From: Massariosphaeria phaeospora
Taxonomy: Eukaryota; Ascomycota; Dothideomycetes; Pleosporales
DNA length: 64,000 nucleotides
Reading direction: 5' to 3'
Assembly: GCA_011032825.1 (NCBI GenBank)
Contig: JAADJZ010000009.1
Span: forward strand, 1,240,001-1,304,000
The translations under genes and the position numbers were made by a program. The notes under the pieces were generated by a model. The model was not told the DNA's origin, did not search any database, and worked only from the letters and a program-made list of their open reading frames with translations. This document shows, piece by piece, positions 12,001 to 22,464 of the stretch (position 1 is its first letter; every line of letters starts with the position of its first letter).

Positions 12001-13016
12001 TTTGCCAGTTAGCCACATTACAGGCTGGTTAGAGCCCATGCCCATCCATGACCTCGTAGGCTCCTTGTTTTGTATCCAGTCACAGGAATTTCGATGGCCG
12101 AGTTCATGCTGTCTGTCGAATTCGTCTTCTTGTTCTTCATCTTTGACGTCGAGCCATTTAAGGGCGCCTTGAAGCTGAGCTACCGCACGGTCCTTTTCGC
12201 TCTTCATTCTTTCTTCTTCCATTCGGCGACGAAAATACAATGACTCAACAATGTTTGTGGTCGCCGCTTCAGTCTCTAATAGTCTGCAGTTCTCAGCCAG
12301 ACTATCCAAGATGTCGTGGAATCGTCGGTCGAAATTTCCCCACATGGTGCTAAAGAATAATTTCCAACCTGTAAAATTAGTAATTTGTGGGCTGTAAACA
12401 GCCCAGACTTACCTCTTTTGTTAAAGAATCGATAGGCCTCGCTGTGGAATTCAGTGATATCAGTATATATCAGGGCCATGCGCCTTTGGAAATCGGCATC
12501 CTCCTTAAAAGCTTGACTCAACTTATCAAATTGAGGTAATACATCAGCAAGCTTTGAGTAGGTTGACAAAATCTTTTCTATTGCTGCTGGGTACTCTCCA
12601 GCAATCTAAAAGATGTGTCAATCGGGCGAGAGTAGCATCGAATTTTTTACTTGCCTGTAGGATAAGCTTCATAGGGCCCTAGAATTGTATGTCAGCCAAA
12701 GAACATACAAATTTAGAGACAGAAAACCCACCCATATCCAGGAAACATACGGAGTCCCGTTGCAAAGTACTTCGATAGTTTGATAGTAGTGGTGGATACG
12801 TTGCAGAAAAGGCCTCAGCCTTGCCATGTTCCTGACACATTTTCTCTTCCTAAGGTCCTCCTCAATAACTCGGCAAGCTTGATGAAGCTGATTTAAAGTC
12901 GAGTCATTGAATACCAGGACATGTTGGGTATTCGTCGCCTTTACAATCGCCTCCAATTTCTCAAATGCTTCTTTGAAAAGTAGGTTGGCCTGTGAATCAG
13001 CAACAACGGCTGCCAT
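9066..13016 (-). CDS. NLR-like NACHT/STAND NTPase with C-terminal zinc fingers
   Basis: Predicted signal-transduction ATPase of the fungal NLR-like group, typically linked to non-self recognition or regulated cell death. Nine exons (13016-12732, 12678-12655, 12605-12413, 12368-11991, 11942-11355, 11308-11206, 11157-10897, 10847-10387, 10327-9066) give 1184 residues. The helical N-terminal domain, about 1-260, resembles the DUF7708-type domain of fungal STAND proteins. NACHT follows: Walker A GKPGAGKT at about 289-296, split by an intron, and Walker B IILDGIDE at about 385-391. The winged-helix region ends IHFTAREYF. No ankyrin, WD40 or TPR repeats follow. Instead there are C2H2-like fingers at about 820-925 and a tail with three QQNKxRL repeats. 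Intron 2 is GC-AG and exon 2 has only 24 nt. The N-terminal family name is uncertain. Confidence 0.83.
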
Positions 13017-13429
13017 TGAAAGTGATCTGATAGTTCAGATGCTATTGCCACAACTAAACATACTATTAATATTAGCTCTTGTGCTGAACAGAGTCCGCAC
13101 GCTTAAAGATTAGTAAACTAATGCTTACTATACGCGCAATACTAGCCCATCCTAGAGAAGGGCTAGCGATTTGTGGCGATAGGGGACGAGGATCGCGTTG
13201 ACTTGTCGAAACTGCTATGTTGGGCAAAACAGTATTATGGGCTTTTGTCGATGGAGATGGGTTGGGGATGGAAACCCAGATGTTGTTGTTCGATGTTAGG
13301 TGTGGAGGTGTGCGGCGCAGTTGCCCGTCTCAGCCTTGCACCGCCCCACCATAATCCTTTTAGGCGCCGGCAACACTCGGTCAATTTGAGTCCCTCAGCC
13401 CAGGCACCCCGCATTACATCGAGCTCGAG
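13017..13429. promoter_or_regulatory. Divergent promoter, NACHT gene / SNF2 gene
   Basis: 413 bp between outward-facing starts. The half next to the NACHT gene (13030-13130) is AT-rich; the half next to the SNF2 gene is GC-rich. A short inverted repeat (CTAGCCC near 13143 and GGGCTAG near 13160) was noted. No known motif was assigned. Confidence 0.45.
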
Positions 13430-16307
13430 ATGCAAGCTCCTAACCTCAAGCGCAGCAGACTCGAAGAGAGAGAGGGACTGAATGCTTTACCCTTTGGAAA
13501 AAGCTGGTTACAGAAAGAGAAGGACCTAGGAACAGCTATCCAGAGCCTCAAATCTGTATCTGCGTACAGTTACAGAGACGAGGCATTAACAGCGACTCCC
13601 GATTCCCATGTTCAGTCGGATACATTTCTTCACAATGGTAGCTCTGCTATCCAATCAAGACGCCCTAAACCCGATAGCCATGGAGATGAAGCATTTGGCT
13701 CACTCGGGAGCTCACAACAAGTCACCGGAAGTCAACCATCAGGAGGCAGCTTCAACAAAGCCGTTTGCTTTGGCGAAGTAAGTATCAGACTGGATTCATA
13801 TCGACTAACCTACAACATTGCAGATCTCAGATGTAAAAACAAAGTTGTCAAAGTCATACAAAGGTGATCTATCACGCAGGACGAAGGTTTACCTAAATCC
13901 AGATAAGAATGACGAGCTTTTGGGACTAGATGAACATCCGGTTGCATACATCTCCGATCCATCTATGCGAGAGGTGTTATCTGCGCTTGTAGCGGAAAGA
14001 GACATCTACCTTCAGCTCCAGATCCAGAGGGGTATTGCCCACCACATCGACCATACACTGCATCATGCAAAACAGAAATCAAAAGTGTCGCTTTCGTTTT
14101 CCATAGTTGTGTATGGTCCCAATGACCTTTTCGAACACATAGGAGATTTCCTACAAGATCATCAGCTCTACTTACAGGACCCGATCGAATGTGACTACAA
14201 CGTGCGATATCGAAACCCGCATCTCTTATCAGCCTTCGACGATGAATTCCAATGGACGTCTGATCTTAAATCCTCGGTCGACGAGTACGAGGAGGTCGGT
14301 GACGTACCGAGTCTCCTCGACGGGTTGCATACTGAGGAACTTTTGCCAGAAACAGAAACACCACACAATATTGTGACACCTCTGTTTAGGTAAGTCCGTC
14401 AATACCTCGATCTGGTTCCAAGCTCAAGTAATGCCAGTCATCAGATGCAAGGGTTATCGTTCATGAAGAGACGGGAGTTAGGATGGTTCATGCATTCACC
14501 GGATAAAGATGTTTGGAGTTCCCACAAGACACACAATCGGAATTCTGTCTATGTTAATAACATTACAAACGAAGCATCCGATGAGCCTCCTCAGGTCTTT
14601 CGCGGGGGCATTCTTGCAGATGACATGGGCCTAGGCAAGACACTGACCACCATCGCTCTCATTGCCTCAGACTTAAGTGACGATCTTAAGAGAAACAGGC
14701 CACCACATAGAAACCCGGTGACCCTTCTTGTCGTTCCATCCTCACTTGTCGATCAGTGGGACGACGAATTACGGCGACATCTCAGTAACTCCGGGTCCAC
14801 CCGTGTGAGATGGATCAGACACCACGGCGTATCAAGGATCGAAAAACAGCCTACTAGTAGCGAATACAATCTTGTCATCACTTCCTACCATACGCTCGTT
14901 TCAGAATATCGAAAGCACGAAAAATCTTAGAGTTCTTTGTTTTCAACAACCTGGCATCGCATCGTTCTAGATGAAGCACACACTATTCGCAACCAAAACA
15001 CACTCACTGCGAAAGCAGTTTTCGGACTTCGCGCGCATCGCCGCTGGGCAGTGACCGGGACGCCTCTACACAACCGCCTCTCTGATTTCTCGTCGTTGCT
15101 GCAATATCTTCAGGTTTACCCATTTTCGAACCGCAAAGTCTTTGAAGATGCCATTGTGAAGGTGTGGAAGCAAGGCGATGAAACTCTAGCTCTGGAAAGA
15201 CTGCGCCGGCTTTTTAAGTCCATCACGATCCGGCGTTTACGGTCCTCGATAGAACTTACGCCTCGCACTGATCTACAACGAGTCGTGCATTTTAGCACTT
15301 CGGAGCTCAATGCTTATCGAGAGATAGAGGCTCCGATAGCACACTCTCTCGATCTTGCGCTTGCTCGTGGTCATCAAGAGCCTGGAACATACATGAACGC
15401 GCTTGTGAAGATCAACGCTCTACGGAAGTTCTGCAATCTTGGCGAAGGTCAACGGGACAACACAACCACCATAGGCTCTGATGGTACCGCCGGCTCCCAT
15501 AATGAGGTACAGACTATCGTGGACGACCTCCTAGGCTCGGGTCAGGCATTGTGCATGGTTTGCAACACTAACCTTACAGATAAAATGGACGACGGGGAGT
15601 CCGCTAAAGACATCTATCTGACTAGATGTATTCGAGTCATATGTGGAAACTGCTATCTCCGCAAAGGATGGACAACAACAACTTCCACCGGAATATGCTC
15701 CGACCATGCAGAATGCTCAATATCAAAGGCCTCTACAGTACCCCCAACAGACACCGACCTAGAACTTTCGACCAAACCCAACCCCATATCCTCCTCCAAG
15801 ATCACCGCCCTCCGCGACGACCTCCTCCGCACCCCGCACGAAAAAAGCGTCATCTTCTCCTCCTGGACCACAACCCTCACCACCATCCGCACCATGCTCC
15901 TCTCCGCCGCCATCCCCCACACGCTCATCACCGGCAGCGTGCCCCCGAAAACGCGCGCCGCGCACATCCACGCTTTCCAAACCGACCCGTCCATCCAAGT
16001 CCTCATCCTCACCATCTCCTGCGGCGCCGAAGGCCTCAATCTAACCGCCGCCTCGCGCGTCTACCTCATGGAGCCGCAATGGAACCCGAACATGGAAGAG
16101 CAGATACTGTCGCGCGTGCACCGGCTGGGGCAACGTAACCCCGTTACCACGTTGCGCTTTGTAGTCCAGGATTCGATTGAGGACCATGTTATCAATGTGC
16201 AGGATCGGAAGAAGCATTTGGCGGATCTGTTGCTGGCGCAGGATAGAGGCGGCGCAGGGAAAGGGGGAACGGCGAAATTGAGGTGTTTGAGAGATCTTTT
16301 GGGCTGA
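13430..16307 (+). pseudogene. SNF2/Rad5-type ATPase with RING-like insert, in-frame stop
   Basis: DNA-dependent ATPase of the SNF2 superfamily, Rad5/Rad16-like in layout. Exons 13430-13777, 13824-14389 and 14438-16307 would encode 927 residues. The nuclease-like N-terminus is followed by motif I DDMGLGKT (about 366), VITSYHTL, motif II LDEAH (about 482), TGTPLHNRL, a degenerate RING between the lobes (CMVCNTNL about 677, then CGNCYL), and motifs V-VI ending VHRLGQRNPV (about 865). A TAG at 14928-14930 (codon 469) interrupts the frame after HEKS. The frame continues unchanged straight after it, as SSLFSTTWHRIVLDEAH. No intron of workable size removes the stop without deleting conserved motifs. 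Translated as written the protein would lack lobe 2. CAG-to-TAG or TGG-to-TAG transition, or a sequence error, are the simplest explanations. Confidence 0.8.
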
Positions 16308-17181
16308 GGAGTCGAGTTTCGGAGAAGCTTCATGTCGTCTAAGATGTATTGAGGAGCACGCAGAGGAGAACTGAGTTGGTTCTAGAGCTGCGGATGGAGT
16401 GGACACTATTTGGATGAGATGGATGGAATTCCGTCGCCTTTCACCGTAACCTTGTGATAGCGGGAACGAAGCATACTGTGGGACGATTCCCTATCGGCTA
16501 TAAGAGAGTTGATAAACAGGACGCGTACAAACAGAAGCCCACGCCGAGGAATTCTAGGACGACACGTAATATCTGCCACTGCCTTCCAACTCACACCACA
16601 CTCCAGTCTTTTCACAATACCATCTTACCACCTCCTTCTATTACTTAGTCCCTACCCCTATTCCTGCGTTTCTATCTCCGTTTACAAAGGTAAGCTAAGT
16701 TAACTCTAAATTCTAATGTCTTAATCCAACTCCCTCCCTCTCTCTACCTACCTACCTACCTACCTACCCCCCTTTCTATCCACGCCAAAACAGCAAAACG
16801 ACAAAGAGAGAAAAACATAGACAATAGAGAAGTAAGTAAGCAAACAGAAAGGAAGAGAGTAGAACAAGAGAAGCAATTGTGCAAAAGAGGCAAAGGAAAC
16901 AAACAATCATGTAGCGAGATGAGTTGACCATAGTCTAGAGTAGTAGTAGGTGAGAATTCGCTATTGTAAAGACATGACATGGCATGAATGCGGTGTGGTG
17001 ACGCCTATTTGTTTCAAAATGTCCATGTATACCACTGATGTGCTCGCTAGATTAGATTTATGCATACGTTTATGCTTCTACCCAGAAAGCCCGAGGATGA
17101 TTCAATTCCATCCCTTGGGGCTGCTATGATGATACATATATGTCTTCATACATACTATAGTCTACTGCCACGAGCACTCTT
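16308..17181. other. Intergenic, convergent 3' ends of SNF2 and uL3m genes
   Basis: 874 bp. It contains a pyrimidine-rich stretch (16640-16780) with a CTAC tetranucleotide tract and a purine-rich stretch (16795-16880). No supported gene was seen; open frames here are short and unconserved in character. Confidence 0.55.
16745..16768. repeat. CTAC microsatellite
   Basis: About six tandem CTAC units followed by a C run, in the intergenic space after the SNF2 gene. Confidence 0.85.
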
Positions 17182-18387
17182 CTATGCCGTAGCCGTAGCA
17201 ACTACCGGCTGCTCCACCGGTATCGACACCGAAACAGGACTGATATCAGCAAGCGCCATGGGCCCCTTCGGCCACGGCTTCGCCCGCGCGTCCTGCACGC
17301 GAATGATCTGGTTCTTGGGACCGGGTACACAGCCTATGCACATCACCGTATCAGTATATCTCTCTCTACAGATCTCTCTACATAACGCGAATTCGCTGAG
17401 CCCAGCTGGTAAGGTATATGTATTTTTTTGGAGGAGGTGAGGACGGGTACGTACCGTTCACAACGACGATACCATTCGCTTCGTCGACAAGCAGCACCTT
17501 GAGATTCTTGACTGTGACGCTCTCGTTGCCCATGTTTCCGGCCATGCGCTTGCCGGGCAGCACGCGGGAGCCGGAGCCTTGAGAGCCGCCGGCGGAACCC
17601 ATGCCGCGGTGCATGAGCGATTGGCCGTGCGAGGCGGGCTGGCCGCTGAAGCCGTGGCGTTTCATGCCCTAGCGGTGGGGAGTTAGCAAATAAAATTCCA
17701 CAGCGTTGTTTCTTTGCTTTGTGACCTGCTAGACGCAACCCGATCCGATCCCGTAAGAGACGAGCCGGCGCAACTTACACCTGCAAACCCCATACCGCGA
17801 CTGATCGCCTTGACATCCACCCACTGCCCCGCCGTAAACCAACTCGCTCCAATCCCCTCCCCAACACCGACACGCAGCCCCTCCTCGCCCTTGACCTGGA
17901 ACTCCATGACCCAGCGCTTGGGCCCGACGCGCGCCGTAGCAAAGTGGCCCAGCATCGGCCTAGTGACATTGCGCGTGAGCTTCTGGCCGGCGCCGATCTG
18001 GACAGCGTAGTAGCCGTTTTGCGCGCGCGTCTTGTGCGCGACGACTTCGTTGTTGTCGAGCTGCAGCACCGTGCAGGCGGTGCGTTTGCCCGTCTCCGTG
18101 TCGAACATGGCCGTCATGCCGCGCTTGAGGGCGAGCACGCCGGTGCGGAGGGGCGTCGAGTGCGCGCGGCGCTCGAGCGCGGCTGTGGAGGTGCTGTTTA
18201 GGGCGGGCTTCCTGGGGTGGTGGGCGAAGCGGTCGGGGCGGGGTTTGTTGGTCGACTTGATGGTCCGCACGGGGGTGTATGATGGTTGGTGGCTGAGCGA
18301 GACGAGAGGGAGGAGTGAGCGCGTAGAGGAGGGGAGGAGGAATGGTCTGGGGAGAAGCCCCCAATTGAGGGGTGGCTTGGGCGGCAT
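17182..18387 (-). CDS. MRPL9: Mitochondrial large-subunit ribosomal protein uL3m
   Basis: Mitoribosomal uL3, which reaches the peptidyl-transferase region of the large subunit. Exons 18387-17779, 17668-17455 and 17333-17182 give 324 residues. About 70 N-terminal residues are rich in Pro, Ser and Arg and form a likely targeting peptide. The uL3 core starts at TGVLALKRGMTAMFD, and the family signature spans the first junction as GFAGGMKRHGFSG and then PASHG. The loop SRVLPGKRMAGNMGNE, which carries the conserved glutamine/methionine region, follows. Introns start GTAAGT and GTACGT and end TAG. The C-terminus continues as KNQIIRVQDARAKPWP and is slightly extended. The next gene on the same strand ends 485 bp upstream. 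Confidence 0.93.
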
Positions 18388-18872
18388 GATGTGGGATATG
18401 GGTTGGACGCTGGAATGAACTTGCGATGAAGTTCGGGGTTTTTGGGATTAGATGGCCCAAGCGTTCAATATACCAAGATATAACGCACGTGACGAGCTTT
18501 CACGAGGCGCTAACCACTTACGGTGATGCAACATATCTTCGTCTCGTTCTTCCTGATTAGGAAATATCGCCCTGGACGCAGCTGGGAATGCACGCGGGAC
18601 GCAGCTCCAGCGGGAATGCACGTTAGTCTTGAAATATGTACGACCTTGGTATGTCCACGAGACTCATGTACCGAATATCATACATCTATCTAATCCTCCT
18701 CTTGTCATCATTTACAACCTCAACGTCAATCCAAAAGTAGGTACAATAAAACAGGGTATCCGCCCATAACACAAACCAAGGCGCAGGTTCGATCGATAGA
18801 TAGCGAAATCGAGATCTGCACAATGCGCGAAACGATCCAAAATACTGAAGCGGCAAATGTGGTGCTGATTGA
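18388..18872. other. Intergenic: uL3m promoter and 3' end of the split TF gene
   Basis: 485 bp holding the uL3m promoter and the 3' UTR of the Zn2Cys6-acetyltransferase gene. A 12-bp GGACGCAGCTGG/GGACGCAGCTCC near-duplicate occurs at 18573-18610. Nothing else was seen. Confidence 0.5.
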
Positions 18873-19354
18873 TCAGTCTTCCCAATGAACAACCCGCACT
18901 TCGGCAGGGTTGCCGCGAACAACGACGTCTCGAGGAACATCCTGCATTTTCGATTAGTTTGTGCGGGGCTTCTTAACGACGTGGAAGTACTTACACGAAT
19001 GACTACCGAGCCAGGATACACGATGGCTCCGGTGCCGATCCTCACACCAGCCATGATCGTGCAATTAGCGCCGATATGGACGTTTTCCGAGATATGAACT
19101 TCGGCTGTGACAGCTGTCCGTTTGGTGCCCTTGATAGTCTTGAAGTCGGTCGGCACTCGTTGAGTATCGATAGTGACGTTGGGACCTATCGTCGTGTTCC
19201 TTCCTACAGTTATCCGCCCCGAGTCGAGGAACTTGCAGTGAGTTCCGATATCGACTCGATCAGCAATGCAGATATTGTAGCCGTAGTCGCACATAAAGGG
19301 CGTCTCGACGTAGACTTCGCGGCCGAGATGACCAATCCTTGGAGGATCCGGGCT

Positions 19355-19362
19355 ACGATATT
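19355..19362 (+). repeat. hAT target-site duplication, left copy
   Basis: ACGATATT directly before the left terminal inverted repeat. It is identical to the copy at the other end; 8 bp is the length made by hAT transposases. Confidence 0.97.
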
Positions 19363-19384
19363 CAGACTTGTCAACAATCCGTCC
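19363..19384 (+). repeat. hAT left terminal inverted repeat
   Basis: 22 bp, starting with CAG as usual for hAT elements. It is an exact inverted match to 22435-22456. Confidence 0.96.
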
Positions 19385-19507
19385 AATCCAATCCGGGTCC
19401 CCGGATTGAATGGATTGACAAGAAATCTCTCCTGGATTGGATTGAATGGATTGTTTAGGGATTTGGGGGGTGGACGGATTGATAGATTGGATGGATTGAT
19501 TAGTAAG

Positions 19508-22015
19508 CTAACTATTGGTGAATTGCCCAATATATTCGTCGATCTCATGGATAGTGATATCGTACGTGTTCGTAGGTTTGTAAGGCGTTTTGAAGCGCTC
19601 AATCCCAAGGCGTTTCCAGGATCGGAGGCTCTGTAAAGCGGATAGTAAATCTGGCCTCATATTGAGTCTCCGTACGCCTAAAAGATCAGCCAATTCACTA
19701 AAAGTCCTCTCACAATCGGCTGCTGAGGCTGGGATACTCAATATATTCATAGCAAACCGCGCCAAAACAGGGTATTGATGCTCCTTTGACAACCAGTAGG
19801 CAATTGGCAGCTGAGCAAGCTTGTGAGCTGGATCAATTGGTTTCTCCGCGCTCCAGAGCTCATACTCGTCAGTAATCTCCTCCGCAATCTCCGCCTCTCT
19901 CATAGAGGCTAGCATAAACTCAGTACGGTTGACGGCGTAGTCAAAACGTTGCCGCTTAGCAGGCGGCGGCGTAGCTGAATCGGCGGCGGCGATTTTAGAT
20001 GCTAGCTTAGCGCCCGCCCAAAGTGATTGAAAGCCTTTGTTGTTTGCCTCTAGCCACCCCTCGCGGGGATGGGGGCCATCTACGTCATCGTATTCGGCGG
20101 GTACTCGCCAGGCAGTATCGATAAAGTTTTTGTACGCTGGGTGGAGGCGTAGGGCACAGTAATACGCCGGGGCGTCTTTGAATTTGGCGTAGTATTTTTC
20201 CAGCTTACTAATAGCGAGATTGAGGTTTGTTTTGACGTGATCCTCAGGCGCGTCAGGATCGTTGTAATCCACTGCCTCTACGCGATCCTGTTGAGCCTGT
20301 AGCGTAGCGAGGAGCCACTCAAACGTAGGGATAACCTCCCAAATCGCGCCGTGGCGACCAGCCTTGCCCCGACCTTCGAGCCAGCTAGTCGCCTCCTTGA
20401 AAGGCTTGAGCAACTCGATATACTCAGTAATAGTAGCCCAATCTTTGCCAGTAAGCCCTCCCTCACGTATATACAGGCGTGGCTGGCTGGCCTCCGGAGG
20501 GCGAGCTCCCGCCCGAGATCGCTGTCGGTTTGCGGGGCGGTTGCTCTCGCCGATTTTGTAGCCCATATAATCGTCCAGAGGCACCCTGAGGTCGACGGCG
20601 CGCTCAAACGTATCGTAGTAAGAGTTCTAGCGAGTTTTGACTGGCTTTTTGAGTTCTCTTGGCGTAAAGTTCGTGAGATTTAGCGACGTTGCCTCATCTC
20701 GCTGGTATCCCTCCAAAAGCTCGCGCGCCTGCGGCGTACAGATTGAGGCGATGACATCAAACAGTACGCCTAGCGGGCCAGCTTTGCGCCACTCGTTCAT
20801 GTACTGTTCCTCTGCCTGGGGCGAGTTAGCAGGTGCTGCGCGAGAGACGGCGGCAGGAAGGGAAAGGGCAATACGTACTACTAAATTCTCCTGCGAGTTC
20901 TCAAACGCGTCGCGATCCTGGCCAAAGATAACGTTTTGGGCAGCGAGATTGAGTATATGGCAGCTGCAGCGCAATCTCCGGTGGCTCGGGTTGAAGCCGT
21001 ACTCCTCCGCTAGCTCGTTGACGGCAGTATCGTTGTTTGTCGCGTTATCAAGCACAAAGTAACCTAGGGCTTCTTTTCGTATATGAAACCGGTGGAGAGT
21101 TGAGCTCACGATTGCTGCGATATTTGAACCAGAGTGGTCGCCCGATAGCGTCGGCAGGCCAAGGAAGTAATCTACTTGTTGACCCGCTGCGTTCAAGTGG
21201 TGTACGCAGATTCCGGTAATAGCGCGTTTGCCGCCGTATGAGGTCCAGTTGTCAAAGGATACGTGTATAGCGGATTTGGCTGCCTTTATGTAGCTCACGA
21301 CGGCGGGTAGGTAGGCGTTGTATTCATCTATAATGTGCGACCGGAGAGTGTTGTGGCTGCTCCACAAAACGCGCTCAGCGAGCGGATTAGCAGCCTTGAT
21401 CATATCTCGAAAGGCAGGCACCTCTACAACGCGCAGAGCTTGGTTATCAGCAGCCACCCACTCGATAAGCGCCTGCTGAAAAGCGGGCGCCGAAAAGGTA
21501 TCGGCGACGGCGTTTGCTACCTCTTGACTCACATCAACGCCCTGTCGCTGTAGGGCGGAGATGATAGATGCCTCCTTCTTGAACCGAATTGGGCCATCTT
21601 TGCCGACTCCGTGGCCAGGTCGCCGCGCCTCGAGGTGCCGATGGATAGCAGAGGTTGAAGTTGCCACTTTAAACAGCCCGTTTTGCTTGTGTATATGGCA
21701 GTATTTGCACAGCCAATACAGCGCTTCATGCTTGCGATGGTATACGCGCCAGCCGTATTGAAAAACCCAGCTTGTTAAGGCACGTTTAGCAGCGTATTGA
21801 GGCTTCTGTAAATTAGGTACGCGCGACCAAACAAGGCCTTCATAGTCCTCATCATCGTCGGCGGAGGCAGAGACAGCGAGAGGATCGAGATCGAGTGGCG
21901 CGTCAGATGTTGACTGTGCATCGGTTGCCTGGTACGAGGAGGCTGCGCCGGCGGCGTTTTGCGTGGACTGGGAGTCAAGGACCCGCCCAAATACTTCATT
22001 AAGCTGCTGATTCAT
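19508..22015 (-). pseudogene. hAT transposase with nonsense codon in the TRWNS motif
   Basis: One uninterrupted frame of 835 codons except for a TAG at 20627-20629 (codon 463). The N-terminal BED-like zinc finger is WLCKYCHIHK then TSAIHRHLE. The catalytic RNase H-like core includes YFVLDNATNNDTAV and CSCHILNLAAQ. The C-terminal hAT dimerisation domain reads SIPASAADCERTFSELADLL then SALQSLRSW. At the break the frame reads KTR-stop-NSYYDTFERA. In hAT proteins this is the TRWNS motif, so a TGG codon has become TAG, a C-to-T change in a CpA context on the plus strand. As written the element cannot make full-length transposase without readthrough, though another copy could mobilise it. Confidence 0.92.
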
Positions 22016-22434
22016 CTGCGAGGTCAGTTTGGGCGAAAAATCGCGATAAACATACGTACTTTCGTGGGTGTGGGCGAACGTAGTGAGTGCGCGTTAATCT
22101 CAGCGCGTCGAAAATCTTGGGTCGCGAGATATTTCGGGGCGGCGTAATCGATTTTCCGGGGCGGCTAGGCCTAATACGGCCGGTTGAGCGAGGGCGAGAA
22201 AGTAATTTTACAGGATTCGAACTGGAGAGTATATTATATTTTATATTTTTACGCCTCCGCTAGCTATCAACACCTAGAATCTTGAAGGACCTCTGTACGC
22301 AAAACAATCAATCCGTAAACAATCCGTCCAATCAATCTGGGACCTCTGGATTGAATGGATTGCTAGTAATCAAGGTCTCGGATTGATTGGACGGATTGCT
22401 TATTAATCAATCCGTCCAATCAATCTGTCAATCC

Positions 22435-22456
22435 GGACGGATTGTTGACAAGTCTG
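22435..22456 (-). repeat. hAT right terminal inverted repeat
   Basis: 22-bp exact inverted match to the left end, ending in CTG. Confidence 0.96.
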
Positions 22457-22464
22457 ACGATATT
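22457..22464 (+). repeat. hAT target-site duplication, right copy
   Basis: ACGATATT, identical to the copy at 19355-19362. The frame of the host gene resumes exactly when one copy is kept. Confidence 0.97.

Larger units (their letters stand above)
19363..22456 (-). mobile_element. hAT-superfamily DNA transposon, 3094 bp
   Basis: A complete class II element: 22-bp perfect terminal inverted repeats beginning CAGACTTGTCAACAATCC, 8-bp target duplications, and a hAT transposase on the minus strand. Both ends carry clusters of subterminal repeats built on AATCCGTCC and GGATTGAATGGATTG (19380-19500 and 22290-22440), a layout hAT transposases use for binding. It lies inside an exon of the Zn2Cys6-acetyltransferase gene, in the same orientation as that gene. 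Perfect ends and target duplications indicate a recent insertion, but the transposase has a nonsense codon. Confidence 0.96.

Noticed and set aside
14880..14930. Intron removing the SNF2 stop
   Set aside because: The only GT-AG pairs ending at 14930 would be about 33 nt, too short, or would delete the conserved ITSYHTL segment.
22180..22240. tRNA-like GATTCGAACTGG word
   Set aside because: It looks like a B-box complement, but no matching acceptor stem, D-arm or anticodon arm surrounds it, and it lies in the hAT element end.
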